Shown here piece after piece: positions 20,462 to 28,856 of a stretch of 61,386 nt of DNA. Both the position numbers and the translations under genes were made by a program. The stretch's first letter is position 1. Every line of letters starts with the position of its first letter. The notes below the pieces were generated by a model, which worked only from the letters and a program-made list of their open reading frames with translations, did no database searches and was not told the origin of the DNA. The stretch is taken from the NCBI GenBank assembly GCA_023700255.1, contig JAJPRD010000006.1, positions 1 to 61,386 on the forward strand. The letters are read 5' to 3'. The stretch is from Candidatus Thalassarchaeaceae archaeon (GTDB taxonomy: Archaea; Thermoplasmatota; Poseidoniia; Poseidoniales; Thalassarchaeaceae).

Positions 20462-20776
20462 TTAATTTCTAAATGCATCTAATACGGCTTTGACAGCCTT
20501 GTCACGGTTTTTATTACCGGATTTGTGAATGTTTTTTTGGGCTAGATGACCATCGCTTGAAACCGTATCTGCTTCGGAGCCAGCAATTGTACGAGCATCT
20601 GAGATCAATCCTTGAGACTCTGAATCAGAATTTGAACGGCCGGATACTAAAATTTCAGATGCATTTTGTCTAGATTGTGAAATTATTGACGATGCTTCTT
20701 TTTTGGCATCCGATAGAGTCTCAGTTGCCGCAATCTCTGCATTTTTTATTGCACGTAGAACATCTTCCCTAGCCAT
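20462..20776 (-). CDS. atpH: A-type ATP synthase subunit H
   Basis: Peripheral-stalk coiled-coil partner of subunit E, 104 aa. It starts MAREDVLRAIKNAEIAATETLSDAKKEA, an Ala/Lys/Glu helix typical of AhaH, and ends with a basic helix. The ATG at 20776 has AGGTG seven bases upstream. It is the first gene of the H-I-K-E-C-F-A-B-D operon. Confidence 0.88.
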   Translation of the reverse strand: MAREDVLRAIKNAEIAATETLSDAKKEASSIISQSRQNASEILVSGRSNSDSESQGLISDARTIAGSEADTVSSDGHLAQKNIHKSGNKNRDKAVKAVLDAFRN

Positions 20777-20913
20777 AATCAGCACCTGAATATTATTGTC
20801 GACCTAAAATAAGTATATGATAATAACCGATGGGCGGCCTAAACTGCATCAAGACAATACTTCTGACATTAACATCAGTACTTACCAAATACCTGTATCT
20901 TTCGCGACATAAT
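20777..20913. promoter_or_regulatory. Divergent promoter region, ATP synthase operon / methyltransferase
   Basis: On the minus strand a CATATACTTATTTTAGG stretch at about 20804-20820 is a plausible TATA element 30-40 bases before the atpH Shine-Dalgarno. On the plus strand no clear element was found for the methyltransferase. This is a positional inference only. Confidence 0.35.
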
Positions 20914-21630
20914 ATGGATACCGAGACCATCGGTGAAAAGGATTGGGAAGAACTACAAAAAAACCTAGAGGCAACGATACCAGTTTATGATAAAATAAAT
21001 CGTTTTGCAACTCTTGGTCAAGTCTCAAAATGGAGAAGAATGGTTAGAGAACGGTTGCCAAAAGAAGGAAAATTATTGGAAGTAGGTTGCGGGCCAGGGA
21101 GCTTCGCTGAAGAAGTTGAAGGGACTGAACTTACATGCCTTGACCCTATCCCTGAAATGCTTCGAGTTGCTGAACCAAGAGTCAATATAATTAGGGAAGA
21201 AAGAGGATTTTCTAAGGCCGAGTTTGTGGAAGGTAAAGCTGAATCATTACCATTCGATGAAAATATATTTGATGCAGTATGCACTCTTTTCTCATTCAGA
21301 GATTGGTTTGATAAAAGGAAAGGATTGAGTGAAGTATATCGTGTTTTAAAACCAGGCTCATCGATAGTTATCGTTGATCCTGCAAAGATAAACAAGTTAC
21401 ACGGATTACTTGGATGGTTATGGATGAGAACTTGGGTAGGTAGTTATGCCAAAATAGTCTGTAAACAAGATGACCACCCATGGAAATGGCTAACTAAGAC
21501 ATATGTCCATTTTGGAACTACCAAAGATTACCTAAGGATGTTAGAAGAAGTTGGATTTGAAAATCCCCGTGCTAAAGTGATATTTCCTGGAATGGCAACT
21601 ATATGGCAAGCAGAGAAACCGCAAGAATAA
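20914..21630 (+). CDS. Class I SAM-dependent methyltransferase (UbiE/MenG-like)
   Basis: The 238 aa protein has the SAM-binding motif I LLEVGCGPGSFAEEV, an acidic LDPIPEMLRVAE segment after strand 2, a FDAVCTLFSFRDWFDKRKGLSEVYRVLKPGSSIVIVDPAKI block (motifs II-III), and a C-terminal WQAEKP end. This layout is that of UbiE/MenG quinone methyltransferases and related enzymes acting on small hydrophobic acceptors. The substrate cannot be told. It is divergent from the ATP synthase operon and convergent with the geranylgeranyl reductase. The frame extends upstream to 20830, but the ATG at 20914 gives a normal N-terminus. Confidence 0.75.
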   Translation: MDTETIGEKDWEELQKNLEATIPVYDKINRFATLGQVSKWRRMVRERLPKEGKLLEVGCGPGSFAEEVEGTELTCLDPIPEMLRVAEPRVNIIREERGFSKAEFVEGKAESLPFDENIFDAVCTLFSFRDWFDKRKGLSEVYRVLKPGSSIVIVDPAKINKLHGLLGWLWMRTWVGSYAKIVCKQDDHPWKWLTKTYVHFGTTKDYLRMLEEVGFENPRAKVIFPGMATIWQAEKPQE

Positions 21631-21637
21631 ATATAAT

Positions 21638-22738
21638 TCAAAATAAAAAGAATAAATTCCTACAAGTTATTGCTCTCCAAACAAAAGGTTTAGTGAATCT
21701 ATTGAACACTAAATTAATTATCCAATCGGGTAACCTTAGAATATAACTACCTAAGATAAAAGATCTTTTTGAATTACGCATCACTTTACCCATTTGTTTA
21801 TTCCATCGCGTTTCATATTCCGATAAGGCGACTCCATTCTTCAAATGTTCTGAAATCACTTGCCCCGCTATCCTTCCACCAATCATAGCAATTGTAATAC
21901 CTGCTCCATTTGAGGGTAAAACCATCCCCGCTGAATCACCAACAAGTACGTAATTCCCTTTAACGAAAGTCTTAATCGTTCCAGACATTGGTAATGAACC
22001 CGCCCCGGTGAATGCTATTTCCCCCTCATAACGACTAACAAAATCAGTAGTCAAATCATTCAAATTTTTACCCTTAGAAAATTTATTCTGAATGCCGACC
22101 CCAATATTTGCCCCCTCATTTTTCGGGAACATCCATGCATAACCGCCTGGTGCCATTGAACCAAAATGCAATTCTACAGCATCACCAAAATCACCATCCA
22201 TTAAGACAAACTTAACTGGGATTTTCAAGCCTGATTCATCCCAAAATGATTTCCTGAGAGGATCATTATGTCCTCCAGCACCAACTATTACCTTAGCATT
22301 AAATATTCTACCATCTCTTAACTTAACAGAATTACCTTCAATCGAGTCCACTCTTGAATCAACTAAATATTCTGCACCTTTTAATTTAGCTAACTCGACA
22401 AGTGCCTCATCATGAACTACGCGATTAAGCATAAATCCCTCAAATGGATATCGAAGAGGTTTACCAGAAGGAGGCACTAGATACATTTCAGAAGTTCTAC
22501 GAGATATTGCTGAAGGAGGTGTTTGTAATAAATCATCAATATCAGGGACATCTGGACACAAACGATTCATTTCTTCATTAGTAGGGACTAGCTCTCCACA
22601 TTGCAGGGGAGTTCCGATAGGATCTCGCCCATCAATGACCAATACCTCACACCCTCCTTCAGCGATATATCGTGCAACTGTTGAACCAGCAGGACCTCCA
22701 CCGATCACAATGACTTCCCAACTCTCCTTTTCACCCAT
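21638..22738 (-). CDS. Geranylgeranyl reductase family FAD enzyme
   Basis: This family hydrogenates the double bonds of geranylgeranyl chains, in Archaea mainly those of digeranylgeranylglycerophospholipids. The 366 aa protein has an N-terminal GGGPAGSTVARYIAEGG FAD motif, a LQCGELVP segment, GAGGHNDPLRK, the PGGYAWMFPKNEGANIGVG block and a second FAD motif GDSAGMVLPSNGAGI. These are characteristic of GGR/DGGGPL reductases. An AGGTGAATGA Shine-Dalgarno is present. It lies directly downstream of GGPP synthase on the same strand, which supports a membrane-lipid role. Confidence 0.87.
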   Translation of the reverse strand: MGEKESWEVIVIGGGPAGSTVARYIAEGGCEVLVIDGRDPIGTPLQCGELVPTNEEMNRLCPDVPDIDDLLQTPPSAISRRTSEMYLVPPSGKPLRYPFEGFMLNRVVHDEALVELAKLKGAEYLVDSRVDSIEGNSVKLRDGRIFNAKVIVGAGGHNDPLRKSFWDESGLKIPVKFVLMDGDFGDAVELHFGSMAPGGYAWMFPKNEGANIGVGIQNKFSKGKNLNDLTTDFVSRYEGEIAFTGAGSLPMSGTIKTFVKGNYVLVGDSAGMVLPSNGAGITIAMIGGRIAGQVISEHLKNGVALSEYETRWNKQMGKVMRNSKRSFILGSYILRLPDWIINLVFNRFTKPFVWRAITCRNLFFLF

Positions 22739-22767
22739 TCATTCACCTTAGAGTGTCTAATTAAATA

Positions 22768-23748
22768 TTATTTTTTTCTTGAACGAGATCTCTTAGCAAC
22801 TTCTGACATTAAATCTCTAGCAATACTTCGAGGTAATTTATTTAATTGAATTAAAGCTCTGTTTATATGATTTTCAATTAATTGTTCAGAATAGTCAAAA
22901 GAACCTGCTGATGAAAGTAAAGAAACTAATTCGCCCCACCTATCGTCAGAAAAATTTTGTAAAATATCCGCTAATTGCTCTCTTTCTACCCCATGCAACA
23001 TAGTTAATGCATGAATAATTGGAAGCGTCATCTTACCTTCATGTACGTCTCCTCCGCGAGGTTTACCCATATTTTCATCCCCTGTCAAATCAAGTAAATC
23101 ATCAACAAGTTGGAAAGCGCGACCGATTTCCCATCCAAATTCTTCAAGAGAATTAATGACCTCTTCGGGTGCATTCGCTACAATTGCAGCACAAGCACAT
23201 GCCGTTGCGAAAGGACCTGCAGTTTTGCCATCAATAATAGAATAGTAATCTTCAGGAGTTGTTGCAAGATCGCCAATATGTTCGTGTTGAAGTAACTCCC
23301 CAGAAGCTATATTAGCACAAGTATCAGCCATTTTTTCAACAATTTTAGCCTCATACTTACCCCCTAAGCCAAAGCCCAATACAAAGAGATAATCTCCACC
23401 AATTATACCATGAGCTAAACCATGCGAGGCGTGCAAAGTTGGTTTCCCTCTACGAGTTTTAGAGAAATCATAGATATCATCATGAACTAAAGTAGCTGTA
23501 TGTATGAGTTCCGCAGCTAGAGCAAGATCCATTACTTTCGATATATCTTTTCCGCCAGCGGATTCGAAAGCTAACAATGTAAGAACTGGGCGATATCTTT
23601 TCCCACCAGCGAGTAATACTTCACGCGCCAGAGTCATAGCAGGAGCCTGAATACTGGCCATTTTTTCTTGTACAAAATCTTCTAAAGCTTCTTCAACAAT
23701 ATCTCTCCTTTTACCTAGTTGTTGCTGAGTAGATCTGAGAGAGACCAT
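22768..23748 (-). CDS. Polyprenyl diphosphate synthase (probable GGPP synthase)
   Basis: This is a trans-isoprenyl diphosphate synthase. Both Asp-rich motifs are present: LVHDDIYDFSKTRRGKPT (first, DDxxD) and QLVDDLLDLTGD (second), with the LLAGGKRYRPVL substrate block. The 326 aa length fits GGPP/FPP synthases. The chain length made is not provable from sequence by eye, but C20 is expected for archaeal lipid synthesis. The geranylgeranyl reductase gene follows 29 bases later and is probably co-transcribed. Confidence 0.92.
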   Translation of the reverse strand: MVSLRSTQQQLGKRRDIVEEALEDFVQEKMASIQAPAMTLAREVLLAGGKRYRPVLTLLAFESAGGKDISKVMDLALAAELIHTATLVHDDIYDFSKTRRGKPTLHASHGLAHGIIGGDYLFVLGFGLGGKYEAKIVEKMADTCANIASGELLQHEHIGDLATTPEDYYSIIDGKTAGPFATACACAAIVANAPEEVINSLEEFGWEIGRAFQLVDDLLDLTGDENMGKPRGGDVHEGKMTLPIIHALTMLHGVEREQLADILQNFSDDRWGELVSLLSSAGSFDYSEQLIENHINRALIQLNKLPRSIARDLMSEVAKRSRSRKK

Positions 23749-23849
23749 GTGACTTCAGCACACGTTAGAAGGGGTCGCCTATATCAATAAGTGTCTAGCC
23801 GGTTGGCTTGAGTACGATACGTGCTCCCTCCCCCGAGGTGGACGCGATT

Positions 23850-24881
23850 ATGGAAACAATAAATTTTGGAACCCTATCTATACCATCATGCCCTGTCGAT
23901 TCTTACATGGAAAAATTCTTTGAATCGAGTGAAGCACCAGAAATACCTATACTTTCTAAGGAATATGACTCTTTAAAAACAGCGCTAGAAAATCTACAAA
24001 AAGGAAATTTAGACTTGCTGGCAATGCCTGCAAAACTTCTGCATGGAAAACAATTAGAGATGAGTGAAGCAAACTGTGAAGTTCTAGGTGCGAGAACACC
24101 AAGAACACCAAATATGGTTCTAGTTTCAGAAAATAAAATACAATATCAACCAAAATCAGGCATCATATTGTCACAATCAAAACTGGTAAGAAGACAACTA
24201 AGAAGGTCACGTAGAGGACTTCGAGTTTTATCCCCAAATGCATTCATAGAGATTGAAAAAAGAGAAAAAACGTATGAGAATGAATTAGAGATGTATTCAT
24301 GGATGGAAACTCTAAGGGAAAATAAAGAAATTGACGGCTATATCATTCCGAGAGTTATTTATTCAACATTAAACATTAGTGAAAGAAGACATACATTACT
24401 TCCTGATCCTCAAAATTTAGGAGATGACCACTTCTTACCAAGCCCATATTCGGACTTATTAGTGATTTTAGGTAGGAAAAAATACCCTAAGAAAATCAGC
24501 AGTCTATTCTCAGAAATTGAAGGAGAAACTATGTGGAAAATACAAAATTATTTCCTAGGAGAAATAGATGAGGCAAGTTTAGAGAACATAGGGATGCTAA
24601 CTAGGCATCGACAAATGAGCACACTTATGACGTTAGCTGAAAAGCATAAAGATCTAACTATGGAACAAGCATTCCATAATTCAGAGGGTGAATCAACTAC
24701 AAATGAAGTTCTAGTAGAATTCAGAATCGAAACCATATCCAATGATGGCAGAAGAACGATTGCAGTAGATCGAGTAGTCCCCTACTCAAAATATGAAATC
24801 GCGATGGTTGCAACTGAGAAGGACTGGCGAATGGTAATTGAAAGGTCGCAAACTGATGGCATCGATTTTTTCAATAATTAG
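23850..24881 (+). CDS. Degenerate hydroxymethylbilane synthase-like protein
   Basis: This 343 aa protein was not recognised at first sight, but its order of elements parallels HemC. A sequence ALENLQKGNLDLLAMPAKLL resembles the segment ending in HSxKDxP, an RTPRTPNMVLVSE resembles the DPRDAFVS block, and KLVRRQLRRSRRGLRVL resembles the SSLRR block. The active Asp of the HSxKDxP motif is missing, and no Cys stands where the dipyrromethane cofactor would attach. If the relationship is right it cannot act as a normal HMBS. The ATG at 23850 has a GAGGTGG Shine-Dalgarno; a TTG at 23808 is an alternative. It precedes the SAP-repeat gene on the same strand. Confidence 0.45.
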   Translation: METINFGTLSIPSCPVDSYMEKFFESSEAPEIPILSKEYDSLKTALENLQKGNLDLLAMPAKLLHGKQLEMSEANCEVLGARTPRTPNMVLVSENKIQYQPKSGIILSQSKLVRRQLRRSRRGLRVLSPNAFIEIEKREKTYENELEMYSWMETLRENKEIDGYIIPRVIYSTLNISERRHTLLPDPQNLGDDHFLPSPYSDLLVILGRKKYPKKISSLFSEIEGETMWKIQNYFLGEIDEASLENIGMLTRHRQMSTLMTLAEKHKDLTMEQAFHNSEGESTTNEVLVEFRIETISNDGRRTIAVDRVVPYSKYEIAMVATEKDWRMVIERSQTDGIDFFNN

Positions 24882-24984
24882 TTCCGGCTTTCTTAATTGA
24901 GGGTCAAAATACATCCCGAATCGCTGATTTATACGCAACCGATATCATACAGTATAACTCTCGACCATATGAGGGAGAGGTAAT

Positions 24985-25965
24985 TTGCGGGTTGACCAAG
25001 TACTGTTAGATGAACTCTACAGATCACGTTTGATGCCACTTCGCCAAAAAGCAGAAGAAGCTAAATTAGGTAAGTCTGGCTCAGTAGAGGTCCTAAGAGC
25101 GAGATTAATCCAGCATAAAATCCTCAATGATTTAGATTTATCATGGGATGGTATACAAGGTATGCCTCATAAAGAAATTGGAGGGATTTTGAAAACTTTT
25201 GGGATTAAATCTTCAGGTTCTCACAAAGAAAGAAGACAGAGATTATGGCTACATTTAAATTTCGATTCAAGAAGAATGACCATTGAAAGACTAGCTGAAT
25301 TAGATCGTGAAAAACTTCATCAAATGTGTCTTTATTTAGAGCTACCACTAACGGGCAATAGGACTGTATTAATGGGACGAGTTGCAGGAGTTTTGACGAG
25401 TCAGGGAAATGGCTGGGGTAGAATAAAAAGAAGCCTGAGAAGAAGAGGGATTCCAAATATAATAAAGGAAACAAAACATCAAGAACATTTGGAGAAAAAA
25501 AACATAACAATTGATACGGTAGGTTTGAAAGAAAATAATTTAGAAAACGAAATTATGTTTGATGAAGTTTCTAATGCGGCTTTGGAAGATGCTCATGACT
25601 CTCTATTGATTGGTTTTGAAGAAGAAGATTTCAACACCCAAGGGGACATCCTAACTATCCAAGCGAGAGTAGAAGATTTAGATAGAATGATTGGAACTAT
25701 CATAAAGAGTCATAGAGGATTATGGGGGGATAAAGAAGTAGATTTACTCCTTAGAATAGCGATAAGAAGAGGTTGGCCATTATCTAATGAGAGAGTCAGG
25801 GAAAAGCTTGCATCGGTAGCAACTAACATTGCGGAAATAAAAGGTGCTGAAATGAGAGACTCTAATGGTCAGGTAATTCATGATTTAGATACTCTGAAAA
25901 GAGTCAGGGAGAAATTATCAATAGTAGATACTGTGATCTCAAAAAATGAAAAAAAATCAGTCTAG
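24985..25965 (+). CDS. Protein with three SAP-like repeats, possible nucleic-acid binding
   Basis: The 326 aa product begins with SAP-like helix-turn-helix units: residues about 9-40 (LMPLRQKAEEAKLGKSGSVEVLRARL), about 52-82 (KEIGGILKTFGIKSSGSHKERRQRL) and about 98-128 (REKLHQMCLYLELPLTGNRTVLMGRV). A basic linker and a C-terminal helical region of about 140 residues with no recognised family follow. SAP domains usually bind DNA or RNA. The TTG start at 24985 is chosen because GGGAGAGG lies 5-12 bases upstream; no ATG is near. It overlaps the convergent RPA-partner gene by 9 bases. Confidence 0.6.
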   Translation: MRVDQVLLDELYRSRLMPLRQKAEEAKLGKSGSVEVLRARLIQHKILNDLDLSWDGIQGMPHKEIGGILKTFGIKSSGSHKERRQRLWLHLNFDSRRMTIERLAELDREKLHQMCLYLELPLTGNRTVLMGRVAGVLTSQGNGWGRIKRSLRRRGIPNIIKETKHQEHLEKKNITIDTVGLKENNLENEIMFDEVSNAALEDAHDSLLIGFEEEDFNTQGDILTIQARVEDLDRMIGTIIKSHRGLWGDKEVDLLLRIAIRRGWPLSNERVREKLASVATNIAEIKGAEMRDSNGQVIHDLDTLKRVREKLSIVDTVISKNEKKSV

Positions 25966-26928
25966 TACTTGGAAGAATCCAAATCTAGGTTCGATTATTT
26001 GACACTTAACATCCCTCAAATCTTCAATGGCATCTTCAGATAATTCCCTTGAGAATCCCGCCTCTACGCATGCAAGAACGATGGAATCATATGGCATTCC
26101 ATCGACACTAGATGAATTCCTTACGGCATTAAGAATAACATCTTCTACATCACCTTGAGGCTCTGATGTTGACACATCAGATTTAGCCACAGAATCAGTC
26201 GGAGGGGATGTATCCAATGAATCATTCTTTTGAGATTCTTGCTCAGAAGATGAAATCATTTCCTCAATATCACTATTGGAACTTAGTGCCATTGAAAGTC
26301 CTTGTAAAACCCCTACCTTGTAACTTTCAGGATCAAAGTCGCTATAGTGATCTTTAGCAAGGATCATCCCTTCGATTAAATCAGAAGGAACGCCTGCTGA
26401 TTCTAATGCTTGGGGGTTATTGTCAGAACCCTGAGATGCAGAATATGCTGCTAATCTTCTCAAAGTTGCTTCTGATGTTTCAACTAGCCAGTTAACATAA
26501 ACTGGCCTTTCAACTATACAAAATTCTTCAGCACGGAATGAGGTAAAAATTCCACCATCGTCACTTTCAAACCACCTTGCTCGACCGACCATCATCATCA
26601 GATACCGATCACCTGATTCAAATCTTGCAAGTAGCTCTTCAGCATCCGCGTGCAACTCAGGCTGGAATTGAGCTATTTGAAATCGATGAACTCCTCCAGT
26701 AGCATCCCTTAGATGTCCGTTATAGTTAGGACCATTGTCACCCTCTCTTCTTTCAAATCTATCAATCACACCACCAAATATTGCACGATTAACTTTAGCG
26801 CCTAATTTTGTTATAATAAATGAAGGATCGTATTCACCTACACCTTCCAGAGGTAAATTCGCATCAGAATACTCTTGTGCAAATATACGAATTGCGCTTT
26901 GTCTCTTTGCTCTTGTCTGATTCATCAT
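25957..26928 (-). CDS. RPA-associated protein (OB-fold, COG3390-like)
   Basis: The N-terminal part (about residues 1-165) matches the archaeal RPA-associated family: RIFAQEYSDANLPLEGVGEYDPSFIITKLGAKVNRAIFGGVI, then a nucleic-acid type OB fold with YLMMMVGRARWFE and PVYVNWLVETSEATLRRL. A Ser/Asp-rich linker and a C-terminal winged-helix-like segment (about 245-324) follow. In haloarchaea such genes sit behind rpa and their products co-purify with RPA. Here the start overlaps the RPA stop codon (ATGA), the same coupling. The ATG at 26928 is chosen over the one at 26943 for that reason. Confidence 0.75.
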   Translation of the reverse strand: MMNQTRAKRQSAIRIFAQEYSDANLPLEGVGEYDPSFIITKLGAKVNRAIFGGVIDRFERREGDNGPNYNGHLRDATGGVHRFQIAQFQPELHADAEELLARFESGDRYLMMMVGRARWFESDDGGIFTSFRAEEFCIVERPVYVNWLVETSEATLRRLAAYSASQGSDNNPQALESAGVPSDLIEGMILAKDHYSDFDPESYKVGVLQGLSMALSSNSDIEEMISSSEQESQKNDSLDTSPPTDSVAKSDVSTSEPQGDVEDVILNAVRNSSSVDGMPYDSIVLACVEAGFSRELSEDAIEDLRDVKCQIIEPRFGFFQVLD

Positions 26929-28616
26929 AGAAGCACCCCCCATTCTTTTATCACTAGATTCGCAGTATCTTCGTTAGATATTGAGTCAAAAATGACTTCT
27001 TCTGCAAGAATCATAGCTCCTTGTTCATCAACCATCGCGCGTCCATTAATCATGACTTTCCTGGCTAAAAACTTGCCACGTATTTCAGAGATAAAATCTT
27101 CTTTCCCTCTTTTTGAAATTTGCTCTTTAACCATATCTTGAGATATCCCTAATAATTTTTCAGATGGATCTTTAGCCATTATTAAAGATGCGTTATGAAT
27201 CCCGTTATCGATAACAAATTTCAACCTGAGGTCTTCCACTCCGTGTTGTGCACCATGATCTAAACAATTACTATCTCTAAGAATTCTTCGACATTCAGGG
27301 CACCGTTCTATAATTCCAGAATCTGGCCTTACTGCTACTATTGTACCTCTTGTTTTGATACCTCTTCTAGAACCCCCGTTTAATAAATCTGATAGTTCAA
27401 TTTGCACCCAGTGTTGCTCAGGATCAATTGCCTCCCATGGTGCATCTGTTAAATTATTCACTTGATCGATATCATCAACAACAAGATCTGGTGAACCTTG
27501 CCAGAACTGAACACGAGCGCCAGTCAAATGAAGGAAATCACCAGGTTTTGGATTTATATCACACCAAGCTGTAAGACGGCAACGCCCAGTTGGGTCCATT
27601 ACATCTCCACTTCGAACTATTTTCTCTTCACCATTAGAATTCGTAAATGTACGTGATTGCCAAGACTCTACTTGGACTGTTGTGATTATATCTTTCATTC
27701 CATTCCTTAACTCGCCAATCTTTGAGGTTGTAGCTTGAGATAATTCTTCAGTGCTAGCAAAATTAGCATCATGATATTTCTCAATTTTAGTTCTATCATT
27801 GATGTTTACTTCAGGTGTTTCTCTAAATTTCCGAATCATAGCCCCTTCAATCCTTACTAAATCACCAACTTCATGACCGATTGGGACCCATGAAAGAAAA
27901 CTTATTTTCCCTGATGAATCCGCAAAAGTCCCTCTGAATATATCTAGAGAACCACTTCCATCTTTCTTTATGATGACATCTGGTTTTAGAGATATAATTC
28001 TAGCAAGAAGATTGACATAGCCCTCATTCTCTGAAGCTTTTTCTATAGATATTGGTTCATCACTCAGAGTTGGAACCGCTGGGCCTCCTTCTCGAAGAAC
28101 TGTTACTCTGCTGGCCCTATTGATATTAATCGAACGTTTATCATTCCATTCATTTACAGATACACCTTCCAACCTAACTACAGAGTTAGGTGCAAGATTT
28201 TCCGAGTGAGCCCCCCAATCTTTGAAATCCCACCTTTCTCTTTTGTCGTTAGATTCCCATGGATTATCTTCAATCCAACCAAATGCAATTTGTTTTTCTT
28301 CTCCACGTACCATCTGAACTCGAGGGACATAAGTTACAACTGCGACTTCGATAGTCACATTTTTATCGTCAGAACCTAGATCTGCAAATCGGTCTACTTT
28401 CTTCTCTACACGAGATTGCGTGGGAGATATAGTCGTCACATCTTGGCCTGAAGCAGCCTGGAATTTACGAATAACAGATCTTAAAGCATCATTAGGCGGA
28501 ATCAAGAACTCATTTTCATAACGCCTAAACTCTTCTGCTATTTCTCCTTCATTAGCATCTTTACACTCTTCTTTAACTAAAGCAACTTGCGTTGCATATT
28601 TCTCATTTTCATTCAT
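26925..28616 (-). CDS. rpa: Replication protein A (single-stranded DNA-binding, OB folds plus zinc finger)
   Basis: RPA coats single-stranded DNA in replication and repair. The 563 aa product has at least three OB-fold units: about 75-160, about 185-265 (ISLKPDVIIKKDGSGSLDIFRGTFADSSGKISFLSWV) and about 290-370 (VESWQSRTFTNSNGEEKIVRSGDVMDPTGRCRLTAWCD). A C-terminal OB fold contains a CX2CX8CX2H zinc site (CPECRRILRDSNCLDH). The ATG at 28616 has an AGGTGAATATC Shine-Dalgarno; the GTG at 28625 lies within it. The RPA-associated gene follows with overlap. Confidence 0.88.
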   Translation of the reverse strand: MNENEKYATQVALVKEECKDANEGEIAEEFRRYENEFLIPPNDALRSVIRKFQAASGQDVTTISPTQSRVEKKVDRFADLGSDDKNVTIEVAVVTYVPRVQMVRGEEKQIAFGWIEDNPWESNDKRERWDFKDWGAHSENLAPNSVVRLEGVSVNEWNDKRSININRASRVTVLREGGPAVPTLSDEPISIEKASENEGYVNLLARIISLKPDVIIKKDGSGSLDIFRGTFADSSGKISFLSWVPIGHEVGDLVRIEGAMIRKFRETPEVNINDRTKIEKYHDANFASTEELSQATTSKIGELRNGMKDIITTVQVESWQSRTFTNSNGEEKIVRSGDVMDPTGRCRLTAWCDINPKPGDFLHLTGARVQFWQGSPDLVVDDIDQVNNLTDAPWEAIDPEQHWVQIELSDLLNGGSRRGIKTRGTIVAVRPDSGIIERCPECRRILRDSNCLDHGAQHGVEDLRLKFVIDNGIHNASLIMAKDPSEKLLGISQDMVKEQISKRGKEDFISEIRGKFLARKVMINGRAMVDEQGAMILAEEVIFDSISNEDTANLVIKEWGVLL

Positions 28617-28856
28617 GATATTCACCTACATTTAAGATTGAAATGCCAAGACTACTTTTACAACCGATGCAGGTTCCAACAAGTACGAATCTTGATGGAA
28701 AAATGGGGTATAACAACGGCGTGTATATTTGGGTAGACTCAACACTTGCAGACCTCCGGAAGGTTTTGCTAGCGTGGAGGTCTTTGAACATGCCCCTTGA
28801 TTATTCAAAGATTCAGACCGATGGCGTTTTCATTCGATGCCTTTTATCGAAGGTCA
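28617..28856. promoter_or_regulatory. Longest intergenic stretch, with an 8-bp inverted repeat upstream of moaB/mogA
   Basis: This region lies between divergent rpa and the moaB/mogA gene and has no convincing gene. It holds a perfect inverted repeat, AGACCTCC at 28750-28757 and GGAGGTCT at 28776-28783, with an 18-base loop. This could be an operator or an RNA stem. A short frame at 28643-28906 shows no family signature and overlaps the start of moaB in another frame. Confidence 0.35.
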
